DNA of 64,000 nucleotides from Kribbella qitaiheensis (GTDB taxonomy: Bacteria; Actinomycetota; Actinomycetes; Propionibacteriales; Kribbellaceae): positions 7,564,001-7,628,000 of the forward strand of contig NZ_CP043661.1 of NCBI RefSeq assembly GCF_014217565.1, read 5' to 3'. The notes beneath the pieces were generated by a model. That model searched no databases. It was not told the DNA's origin and was given only the letters and a program-made list of their open reading frames with translations. A program made the translations under genes and the position numbers. Shown here piece by piece: positions 46,521-55,059 of this stretch. Numbering within the stretch: position 1 is the stretch's first letter; every line of letters starts with the position of its first letter.

Positions 46521-49260
46521 GTGGCTGCTGAAACTGACTCCTCGACGATGACCAAGGACCCGGGTACGGCGGTGGCCGGGTCCACCAGCCGGCCGCGGAT
46601 CCTGCTGCTGGACGGGCACTCGCTGGCCTACCGGGCGTTCTTCGCGCTGCCGGTGGAGAACTTCTCCACCACCACCGGTCAGCACACCAACGCGGTGTAC
46701 GGGTTCACCTCGATGCTGATCAACATGCTCCGCGACGAGCAGCCGACCCACATCTGCGTGGCGTTCGACGTGTCCCGCAAGACCTTCCGGGCCGAGCAGT
46801 ACACGGAGTACAAGGCCGGCCGGTCGAAGTCGCCGGACGAGTTCAAGGGGCAGGTCTCGCTGGTCAAGGAGGTGCTGGAGGCACTCCGCATCCCGATGAC
46901 CGAGATCGACGGCTGGGAGGCCGACGACATCATCGCCACGCTCGCCACCCAGGCCGACGCGCAGGGCTTCGAGGTGCTGATCAGCAGTGGCGACCGCGAC
47001 TCGTTCCAGCTGATCAACGAGAACGTGACCGTGCTGTACCCGAAGCGCGGCGTCTCCGAGATCGCCCGGATGGACCCGGCCCGCGGTCGAGGCGAAGTAC
47101 GGCATCCCGCCGCGGCTCTACCCGGACCTGGCCGCGCTGGTGGGGGAGAAGAGCGACAACCTGCCGGGCGTGCCGGGCGTCGGTGACAAGACCGCCGCGA
47201 AATGGCTGAACCAGTTCGGTTCGCTGAACGATGTGATCGACCGCGTCAACGAGATCAAGGGCAAGGCCGGCGAGTCGCTGCGCGAGCACCTGTCCGACGT
47301 GATCCGGAACCGGCAGATCAACGAGCTGGTCCGCGACCTGACCCTGGACGTGGCGGTCGACGACCTGGTGCGGCACCCGTGGGACCGCGACAAGGTGCAC
47401 ACACTCTTCGACAGCCTGGAGTTCCGCGTACTGCGTGAGCGGCTGGTCGCCGAGCACGAGCAGGTCGAGGAGACCATCGAGGAAGGCTTCGACCTGGAGG
47501 GCACCCAGCTGAAGCCGGGCGAGGTGGCCGGCTGGATCAAGGAGCACGTCTCCACCGGCGCGCGGACAGGTGTCGCGGTGCAAGGCAGCTGGGGCCGCGG
47601 GACCGGCGAGATCACCGGGCTGGCGTTGGCCACCTCTACCGGTGCGGCTGCCTGGTTCGACCCGAGCACGCTGACCGAGGACGACGATTCCGCCTGGCGG
47701 GCCTGGCTTGCGGACCCGAAGCAACCGAAGGCGTTGCACGATGCGAAGGGCCCGCTGCTGGGGTTCCTGGAGCGCGGCTGGAAGCTGGCCGGGCTCACCT
47801 CGGACACCCAGCTGAGCGCCTACCTGGTCCGCCCGGACCAGCGGTCGTACGACCTGGCCGACCTGACCGTGCGATACCTCAAGCGTGAGCTGCGCACCGA
47901 GGAAGCCGACAACGGGCAGCTCAGCTTCGACGACATCGAGGGCGGGCCGGCCGCCGACGCGACGATGCTGCGCGCCCGCGCGATCGCCGACCTGGCCGAC
48001 ACTCTCGACGCGGAGCTGGAGAAACAAGCCGGTACGGCGTTGCTCGCGGAGGTCGAGCTGCCGCTGATCGACGTCATCGCGGATGTCGAGCGGGTCGGGA
48101 TCGCAGTCGACCGGGCGTATCTCGAGCAGCTCGAGGAGCGGTTCGCCACCGGCGTACGGGAAGCCGCGACCTCGGCGTACGAGGTGATCGGCAAGGAGAT
48201 CAACCTCGGGTCGCCGAAGCAGCTGCAGGTGGTGCTGTTCGACGAGCTGCAGATGCCGAAGACGAAGCGCACCAAGACCGGGTACACCACGGATGCGGAT
48301 TCGCTGCAGGCGTTGTTCGAGAAGACCGAGCACCCGTTCCTGGCCTACTTGCTGGCGCACCGCGACGCGACCCGGCTGCGGCAGACCGTCGAAGGATTGC
48401 TGAAGACGATCAGCGCGACGGACGGCCGGATCCACACCACGTTCAACCAGACGATCGCGGCGACCGGGCGGCTCAGCTCGACCGACCCGAACCTGCAGAA
48501 CATCCCGATCCGGACCGAGGAAGGCCGCCGGATCCGCGAGGCGTTCGTGGTCGGCGAGGGCAACGAGTCGCTGATGTCGGCCGACTACAGCCAGATCGAG
48601 ATGCGGATCATGGCGCACGTGTCGGAGGACCAGGGGCTGATCGACGCCTTCAACTCCGGCGAGGACTTCCACTCGGTGACGGCCGCTCGGGTCTTCTCGG
48701 TGGAGGCGTCCGAGGTGACGCAGGAGATGCGCGCGAAGATCAAGGCGATGAACTACGGCCTCGCGTACGGGCTGTCGGCGTACGGGTTGAGTCAGCAGCT
48801 GAAGATCGGCGTGGACGAGGCGAAGGGCTTGATGGACGAGTACTTCGAGCGCTTCGGCGGGGTCCGCGACTACCTGCGCAGCATCGTGCTCGAGGCCGGT
48901 AAGAGCGGCTACACCGAGACGATCCTCGGCCGCCGGCGCTACCTGCCGGACCTGACCAGCGACAACCGCCAGCGCCGCGAGATGGCCGAGCGGATGGCGC
49001 TGAACGCGCCGATCCAGGGGTCGGCCGCGGACGTGATCAAGATGGCGATGCTGAAGGTCGACGCGTCACTGCGCTCAGAAGGCCTGCAGTCCCGGATGCT
49101 GCTCCAGGTCCACGACGAACTGGTCTTCGAGATCGCCCCCGGCGAACGCGAAGCCCTGGAGAAGCTCGTCCGCCGCGACATGGGCAGCGCCGTAGAAATG
49201 GCCGTCCCTCTCGACGTCTCCGTGGGCGTAGGCCGCACCTGGCACGAAGCCGCCCACTAA
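46521..49260 (+). CDS. polA: DNA polymerase I, +1 frameshift
   Basis: The 5' nuclease domain opens in the first frame (ILLLDGHSLAYRAFFALP, FDVSRKTFR, DGWEADDIIATLA, SSGDRD). The frame shifts near DPA and continues with EKSDNLPGVPGVGDKTA. Removing one C at 47080-47082 (GGGCCGG on the other strand) gives 912 residues. Polymerase motifs are intact: A SADYSQIEMRIMAHVS, B KIKAMNYGLAYGLSAYG, C QVHDELVFE. Motif B has Tyr where E. coli has Phe762, a change linked to dideoxynucleotide acceptance. The middle exonuclease-like domain lacks the D-x-E motif, so proofreading is probably absent, as in other actinobacteria. Confidence 0.96.
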
Positions 49261-49745
49261 CCCATGGAAGTGGGGCGGCCCGCGTACTTCGGGAGGTGGT
49301 CGGGGGCGAGAGCGTTGGCGAGGCAGCGTTGTTCGCGTAACGGGATTTCGGGCATGTCGGTCAGGGGGAACCAGCCGACCTCGAGGGACTCGTCGTCGTT
49401 CACGCGGGCCTCGCCGCTGATCGGGCGGCAGCGGAAGCACATGTCGAGGAACTGGACCTGGTCGCCGTTCGGGTACGCCGACGGCGGCATCGCCTCGATG
49501 CTGACCAGCCGCTCCACCTCGGCCTCGACGCCGGTCTCCTCCTGGATCTCCCGCAGGATGGCGATCGCAGGCTCCTCGCCGGGCTCGAGGCAGCCCGCGA
49601 TCAACGTCCACCGGCCGTCGTCGGCGCGGCGGGCCAGCAGGACACGATCGTCCTCGTCGAGTACGACCGCAGTGATACCGGGCAGCCAGAGCGGGTCGTG
49701 CCCGATCTTGGACCGCAGCTCCAGGATGAACTTCGGGGTCGGCAT
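49257..49745 (-). CDS. NUDIX hydrolase
   Basis: This 162-residue protein has a canonical NUDIX box GCLEPGEEPAIAILREIQEE followed by TGV, with all catalytic Glu residues. The N-terminus PGITAVVLDEDDRVLLARRADDG is the substrate-side strand pair common in house-cleaning pyrophosphatases. It converges with polA, the stops overlapping by four bases. The precise nucleotide substrate is unknown. Confidence 0.9.
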   Translation of the reverse strand: MPTPKFILELRSKIGHDPLWLPGITAVVLDEDDRVLLARRADDGRWTLIAGCLEPGEEPAIAILREIQEETGVEAEVERLVSIEAMPPSAYPNGDQVQFLDMCFRCRPISGEARVNDDESLEVGWFPLTDMPEIPLREQRCLANALAPDHLPKYAGRPTSMG

Positions 49746-49775
49746 CCAGGCAGCCTAGCCACCTGCCGCAAGGAG

Positions 49776-51047
49776 CTAGGCGTTACCCGCCGCCTGCCGG
49801 TGCAAGCCGGAAGCGAGGGCGGCCGACAACCCGAGCGCGCAGGTCGCGGTCATCGCGACAAGCACCTTCACACCAGTCAGCCCGGTGGCGATGTCAGCGC
49901 CAAGGATGATCGCGGTAGCCAGCGCGAGCCCGATCAGCCCGATCCAGATCAGCAGAGCAGCGCGCTTCTCCTGCTGCGCGATCGCTGCGTACACCACGAG
50001 CTGCAGTACGGCGTACGAGGAACCAGCCAAAGCGAAGAGCCATGCGAACGGGCCGAGCGCCGAGTACTTTTCCTTGCCGCCGACAACGGTCACCACGAGG
50101 TCAGGCAGAAGCAGCGCACCGAGCACGCAGCAAACACCGAGCGCGGCAACGGCCTGGATCGCCCGACGCAGTCGGAGAGTGTCGCCCGGCGAGTTGGCCA
50201 ACGATGGGAACACGATGACGATTACGAACTGGGGCAGGAACAGGCAGGCCTTCGCGACGATCACGCCGGCCGCGTAGTACCCGCTGCTCTGCTTGTCGAG
50301 CAGACCGCGCGCCAACAGCACGTCCGCGTTGGCGATGACGAAGAACGCAAGCAGGGTGTGGGTGCCGTGGATCGTCTCCCGCAGCACCTCTTTCACCTGC
50401 TCCGGCGTACCACCGGTCGAACCGCGCAGCAGGAATCCACCAAGCAGCGCCGGGATCGCAGCACCGAGTGCGATGCCGGCCATGGCCGAGGTCAGACTCG
50501 GGTGGATCAACAGCAGACCGCCGCCGAAGACAAGCCGACCGGCACCGACAGAGGTGTACACAGCGGCGAGCTCGGTCCAATTCTGACCACCTTGCAGTAC
50601 GCCGAGCTGCGATCCCATCAGGGTCAGGCAGCCAAGAGTCGGCGCGACAAGAAGCGCGGCCACCACCGAGTCGATGTGCAGCAGGAACACGAACAGTGGC
50701 GTGAGCACCAGCGACACCACGGTCAGCCCCAGCGCGGCCCGACGCCCTGCCTTCAGCATGGAATCCGCCAGCGCCGCTTCACCAGACCCGGTGTGAGTGG
50801 CGATCCGCCGAGCGCCGGAGGCCTGCAGCCCGAGCGAGGCCACGTTGCCGATCAGCAGCAGTCCGAGCAGCGCCGTGATGGCGCCGAACTGCTCCGGTAC
50901 GAGCCGGTGCACCGCAATCAAGGTGAAACCGTAGGCCGCAACGTTCATGATGGCCATGCCGACCGCCACTACGGTGGCGCTGCGGAGGAAGTCCTGGCCG
51001 GGCGCGGCAGTGGGGGGCTGCTGCTCTGGCGTCGTGTCTGAAGTCAT
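49776..51047 (-). CDS. polysaccharide flippase-like membrane protein
   Basis: This 423-residue protein has about twelve membrane segments (SATVVAVGMAIMNVAAYGFT first) and the layout of the oligosaccharide flippase (MATE/MVF) superfamily: RLVPEQFGAITALLGLLLI early and IANADVLLARGLLDKQSSGYYAAGVIVAKA in the middle. It would move lipid-linked sugar units across the membrane. It lies at the edge of a polysaccharide cluster, divergent from the GT-C-like gene. Start ATG 51047. Confidence 0.78.
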   Translation of the reverse strand: MTSDTTPEQQPPTAAPGQDFLRSATVVAVGMAIMNVAAYGFTLIAVHRLVPEQFGAITALLGLLLIGNVASLGLQASGARRIATHTGSGEAALADSMLKAGRRAALGLTVVSLVLTPLFVFLLHIDSVVAALLVAPTLGCLTLMGSQLGVLQGGQNWTELAAVYTSVGAGRLVFGGGLLLIHPSLTSAMAGIALGAAIPALLGGFLLRGSTGGTPEQVKEVLRETIHGTHTLLAFFVIANADVLLARGLLDKQSSGYYAAGVIVAKACLFLPQFVIVIVFPSLANSPGDTLRLRRAIQAVAALGVCCVLGALLLPDLVVTVVGGKEKYSALGPFAWLFALAGSSYAVLQLVVYAAIAQQEKRAALLIWIGLIGLALATAIILGADIATGLTGVKVLVAMTATCALGLSAALASGLHRQAAGNA

Positions 51048-51095
51048 GCCGCTTCCAGGTAGGTTGCGCGGGAACAGTACTGCGAGGAGGCGGTA

Positions 51096-52811
51096 GTGGC
51101 GGGCGATACGCGGTTGGCGCCGCACACCCGGTTGGTGCCGTGGGCGCCGTGGTGCTGGCCGGTCGTGCTCACTGTGCTGATCACCGCTCCACTGCTCGCT
51201 CCCGGGTATGTCGTCGGGTACGACATGGTCTTCGTGCCGGACCTCACGCTACGGCCAGACCTGTTCGGAGTCACAACTGCCTTGCCGCGCGCCGTGCCGT
51301 CGGATCTGGTCGTCGCCCTGCTCGACGAGGTCGCCGGCGGCCAGTTCCTGAACAAACTGGTACTGGTGCTCATCCCGTTGCTGGCCGGGCTCGGCATGAC
51401 AGCCCTCTGGCGGGAGCTACGCCTCGGCGGCCCGCTGGTCGGCGCGGCCGCGGTCACCCTCTACGTCTGGAACCCGTACGTCGCCGAACGCCTCCGACTG
51501 GGCGCCTGGGCGTTGATGCTCGGGTACGCAGCCCTGCCGTGGCTGGTCCGCGCAGCTCTTCGCGTACGCCGAGGGGAAGGCTGGGCCGGATTCCTCGTAG
51601 CCGCGGCCGGGTGCGCCCTCACCGCGTCGGGCGGCCTCATCGGAGTCCTGCTGGCCGCACTCATACTCCTGTGGCCTGGTGCCAACGCAAGACGCCTCTG
51701 GCCACTCGCAGGCGCAGCCGCATTGAACGCGCCCTGGTTGATAGCAGGCTTGGCCCGTACTACGGCAGCCACAACCGACCCAGCCTCGGTAAGGGCGTTC
51801 GCGGCTCGTGACGAAGGCTACGGGGGAGTCCTGCCAACCCTGCTCACCTTGGGCGGCGTCTGGAACGCTGGCACAGTTCCATCCAGCCGCGGCGACTCAG
51901 TCCCGCTGGTGCTCGGCTTCCTGATCCTGCTGGCCGCCTGCGTCGGGCTGGTGAGCTGGTGGCGACAGGACCGGCTGGCAATGGCACTGGTGATCGCTGC
52001 AGCGGTCGCAGTTGTTGTCGGCATGGCAGGAGTCATAGCTCCCAATGCATTCGCGCAGGTTGTCGCCCATGTGCCCGGTACCGGATTACTACGCGACGGC
52101 CAGCGCTACCTGCCGCCATTGGTCTTGCTGGAGTCCATAGGGTTCGGCGCTGCTCTGGCTGCGCTGCTGCAAGTAGTGCCGCTCAAGCGATTGGTTGCGG
52201 TGACCGCTGTGCTGATCCCTATCGCAGCTTTACCCGGGCTCGCCTTCGGAGGAGGGCTGAAGGTCTCGCACTACCCGGCTGACTGGAAGCAGGCTCGCCA
52301 GGTGCTGGCCGACGCTCCGCAGGGTGGAGACTTCATCCCCTGGCCGTTCGAGGCCTACCGGGCGCCGACCTGGAACGGGCGCCGCCCGGTGCTTGATCCG
52401 ATGGAGCGGTACTTCACCCGGCAGGCCGTAGTACCGGATGAATTGATCGTGGGCGGTCGTCGGCTGGCGGGGGAGGACCCGCGGTCCGCTGTCGTCGCGG
52501 AGGCGTTGCGCGCGGCGGTACGGAACGGCACTGATCCGACCGCTGCTCTCCTGCAGCAGGGAGTCGGCTGGATCGTGGTCGACATCGAGGCCGGTGGGCC
52601 ACCCCCGCGCGGGCTGGTGCCGCAGCTCACGAAGGTGTTCTCCGGCCCGACCGTGGCGGTCTACCGGGTCAACGGCGAGCCTTCTCCGCAACACGTTCAG
52701 CCCTGGTTCGTGGTCGCCGTACTGGCTGCTTGGGCCCTTGCAGCAGGTGTCCTGATCGCCGCTGCCATAACAGTTGTCCCCTGGCGAAGAAGAGCCCATT
52801 CCAGGATCTAG
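51096..52811 (+). CDS. large membrane protein, GT-C glycosyltransferase-like
   Basis: This 571-residue protein has about eleven to thirteen membrane segments (residues 15-425 and 530-560) and a soluble domain between (about 425-525). Loop one contains GYDMVFVPDLTLRPDLFG, acidic residues in the place where GT-C enzymes bind the lipid donor. No specific family name can be given. GTG 51096 has GAGGAGG upstream. A DUF2613 gene follows after 58 bases, and the AftD-like gene lies further on. Confidence 0.7.
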   Translation: MAGDTRLAPHTRLVPWAPWCWPVVLTVLITAPLLAPGYVVGYDMVFVPDLTLRPDLFGVTTALPRAVPSDLVVALLDEVAGGQFLNKLVLVLIPLLAGLGMTALWRELRLGGPLVGAAAVTLYVWNPYVAERLRLGAWALMLGYAALPWLVRAALRVRRGEGWAGFLVAAAGCALTASGGLIGVLLAALILLWPGANARRLWPLAGAAALNAPWLIAGLARTTAATTDPASVRAFAARDEGYGGVLPTLLTLGGVWNAGTVPSSRGDSVPLVLGFLILLAACVGLVSWWRQDRLAMALVIAAAVAVVVGMAGVIAPNAFAQVVAHVPGTGLLRDGQRYLPPLVLLESIGFGAALAALLQVVPLKRLVAVTAVLIPIAALPGLAFGGGLKVSHYPADWKQARQVLADAPQGGDFIPWPFEAYRAPTWNGRRPVLDPMERYFTRQAVVPDELIVGGRRLAGEDPRSAVVAEALRAAVRNGTDPTAALLQQGVGWIVVDIEAGGPPPRGLVPQLTKVFSGPTVAVYRVNGEPSPQHVQPWFVVAVLAAWALAAGVLIAAAITVVPWRRRAHSRI

Positions 52812-52869
52812 CGGAGTTACTGGCCGGTTGTTACCATCCGGTTTACTTGTCTAGGAGGGGACTCGCTTC

Positions 52870-53034
52870 ATGGGAACACTGATCGGTGCGGCTATCGCCG
52901 TGCTCGCCGGTATGGCCGTCGCCACTACCGCCGTCGTGGGGGTCGTGCAAACGGTCAAGGACGACCCGGCGGTGCCGCCAGGCCAGACCAACGGACAGGC
53001 GGACGTCCCGCTCGTCAACTACGGCGACAAGTAA
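52870..53034 (+). CDS. DUF2613 family small membrane protein
   Basis: This 54-residue protein has one hydrophobic N-terminal segment (GTLIGAAIAVLAGMAVATTA) and a short hydrophilic C-terminus ending NYGDK. It matches the actinobacterial DUF2613 family, which in mycobacteria lies beside aftD (Rv0236A). ATG 52870 is preceded by AGGAGGGGA. Its function is unknown. Confidence 0.8.
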   Translation: MGTLIGAAIAVLAGMAVATTAVVGVVQTVKDDPAVPPGQTNGQADVPLVNYGDK

Positions 53035-53061
53035 GGCCAGTAGGACAAGTAATTCCGACCG

Positions 53062-54192
53062 TCAGGGGCCGGCCAGCACAGTTGCTGGCCGGTCTTCCTG
53101 CGTCTGGGACCCGGTGAGCACCCGGTCCCACGCGCCGACCGTTGCAGGCCAGGTGAAGTTGCCGGCTGTCGCAGTGGCTCCAAGAGCCAGCTTGTCGCGA
53201 GCAGCGTCGTCCTGCAGCAGCCTGATGATCGTGGTCTTGAACTCGTCGGCGGTGTCGACGAGAACGCCCGACTCGCCGTCGTGCACGGACTCGGTAGGAC
53301 CGCCCGCGCTCCGGTAGGCGACAGTCGGTACGCCGTGCCCGGCGGCCTCGCCCACCACCAAACCCCAGCCCTCCTTGAGACTTGGCAGCGCGAGCACCCA
53401 CGCCTCGTCGTACGCCGCGTGCTTGTCGGCCTCGCTGACGTGCCCGCGGAACTCCACCGCGTCCTCCAGTCCGCGCTCGACGACGTACGAGCGCAGTGAG
53501 TCCTCCCACCAACCAGAGCCGACGATGAGGAGTCGCGCGTCCGGTAGCACCGACCGTGCTTCGGCGATGGCGTCGACTGCGTGCTCCACCTGCTTGTGCG
53601 GCACGATCCGGCCGACGCAGACAACGGTCGGTACTGCGGCTCGCGGGCGCTGCCTGGCCGGTGCTGGATCGGTCCCGTTGTGGACCACGTCGATCCGCTG
53701 AGCGTCCACCCCGAGCCCGAGCAGTTCGTCGCGCGAAGCCGAGGAGACGGTGACATAGCGGCAGTCGCCGTACAGCCTCGGCGCGACGCGGGATTCGAGC
53801 CACCAGCCGAACCGCCCCTGCCAGCCCGGATAGACGACCGGCCACTGCTCATGGTGGACGTGGTGTACGAGCACGACGATGCCGGTACGACGTACGAGGC
53901 GGGTAAAGAATGGGAGACCGTTCTGCACGTCCACCACCCGGTCCGGGCGGCTAAGGAGGGTGTGCAGCAGACCGCGGAGGTACACGGTCACCTTGCTGCC
54001 GCGGTACAGGTACCGGACGTCGTCCCGACGGGCCTCCCGGGGACTGCCCGGATAGGCCGCGCAGAGCACGGTGACGGACCAGCCCAGCACCGCAAGGCCT
54101 CTCGCGACCTCCTCCACATACCGCTCGGAACCGCCGCCCTCCGGATTCGTCGTGTCCCGCCAGTTCACCAAAAGCACGGTCTGAGCACGCAC
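53062..54192 (-). CDS. glycosyltransferase family 4
   Basis: This 376-residue GT-B enzyme has a start LLVNWRDTTNPEGGGSERYVEEVARGL, where GGGSE binds the acceptor side. Later come VVCVGRIVPHKQVEHAVDAI and the donor-binding LPSLKEGWGLVVGEAAGHG, with E-x7-E spacing of retaining enzymes. It transfers a sugar from a nucleotide donor, probably to a lipid carrier or glycan of this cluster. GTG 54192. Its last codons overlap the hairpin at 53069. Confidence 0.9.
   Translation of the reverse strand: MRAQTVLLVNWRDTTNPEGGGSERYVEEVARGLAVLGWSVTVLCAAYPGSPREARRDDVRYLYRGSKVTVYLRGLLHTLLSRPDRVVDVQNGLPFFTRLVRRTGIVVLVHHVHHEQWPVVYPGWQGRFGWWLESRVAPRLYGDCRYVTVSSASRDELLGLGVDAQRIDVVHNGTDPAPARQRPRAAVPTVVCVGRIVPHKQVEHAVDAIAEARSVLPDARLLIVGSGWWEDSLRSYVVERGLEDAVEFRGHVSEADKHAAYDEAWVLALPSLKEGWGLVVGEAAGHGVPTVAYRSAGGPTESVHDGESGVLVDTADEFKTTIIRLLQDDAARDKLALGATATAGNFTWPATVGAWDRVLTGSQTQEDRPATVLAGP
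53069..53092 (+). terminator. terminator hairpin after DUF2613
   Basis: CCGGCCAGCA / TGCTGGCCGG, ten perfect pairs with loop CAGT, followed by TCTTCC on the plus strand. It lies 34 bases after the DUF2613 stop and inside the 3' end of the converging GT4 gene. Confidence 0.6.
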
Positions 54193-54276
54193 TCTGTAAG
54201 CCCCACCCTCTGCTAGCCCGCCCCCGAGGTAATGGGCCGCGAGGTTACCAAGGAGTAACGATGTCCGCCAGGCCTC

Positions 54277-55059
54277 GTGAGATCCGTTATCGTCCCGCCT
54301 GTGTCCGATGCGATTTCCAGCCCATCAGCGACCGCGAGCTGGACCGCGGACGTGGGTCGCGCGGTGCGGCTGTTCCGGGCGTTCCGCACTGAGCAGACGG
54401 ACCCGGATCGCTTCTACGGAACACTTGCCGAGGACTCGGTCGGCCTGGTCGGCGCGTACGCCGATCCGCGGGGCGCCACCGTGCTCGATGTCGGCGGCGG
54501 GCTCGGGTACTTCGCGGAGGCGTTCCACAAGGCCGGCTCGACCTACTACCTGGTCGACTCGGACCTGGACGAGCTGAACGCGCTCGGCGAACCGGCAGCC
54601 GGGACCGTCCTCGGCAGTGGGATGGCACTGCCGATCGGCGACGAGCAGATCGACATCTGCTTCTCCTCGAACGTGCTGGAGCATGTGGCCGATCCCTGGC
54701 GGATGGCGGACGAGATGGTCCGGGTCACGAAACCCGGCGGCACGATCTTCCTGTCGTACACAGGCTGGTGGGGCCTGCACGGCGGCCACGAGACCGCCCC
54801 CTGGCACTTCCTGGGCGGCCACCGCGCAGCCCGGCGCTACGAACGTCGCCACGGTCACGCACCGAAGAACAGGTACGGCGAATCGCTCTTCCCGATCACT
54901 GTCGCCAGCGGCCTGCGCTGGGCCCGCGACTGCGTCGACGCGAAGCTCGTGGCCGCGTTCCCGCGGTACCACCCGCGCTGGGCGTACGGCGTACTGGCCG
55001 TGCCCGGGTTACGGGAGTTCGCGACCTGGAACCTCATCCTCGTGCTCCGGCGCCGATGA
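54277..55059 (+). CDS. class I SAM-dependent methyltransferase
   Basis: The product has 260 residues from GTG 54277 (or 252 from GTG 54301). The SAM-binding motif is VLDVGGGLGYFAEAF, followed by LVDSDLDEL and ICFSSNVLEHVADPW. The C-terminal part is Trp-rich (GWWGLHGGHETAPWHFLGG). Neither GTG has a clear ribosome site, whereas a strong AAGGAG precedes an out-of-frame ATG at 54261. It overlaps the AftD-like gene (ATGA), so it probably methylates the glycan or lipid handled there. Confidence 0.82.
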   Translation: MRSVIVPPVSDAISSPSATASWTADVGRAVRLFRAFRTEQTDPDRFYGTLAEDSVGLVGAYADPRGATVLDVGGGLGYFAEAFHKAGSTYYLVDSDLDELNALGEPAAGTVLGSGMALPIGDEQIDICFSSNVLEHVADPWRMADEMVRVTKPGGTIFLSYTGWWGLHGGHETAPWHFLGGHRAARRYERRHGHAPKNRYGESLFPITVASGLRWARDCVDAKLVAAFPRYHPRWAYGVLAVPGLREFATWNLILVLRRR

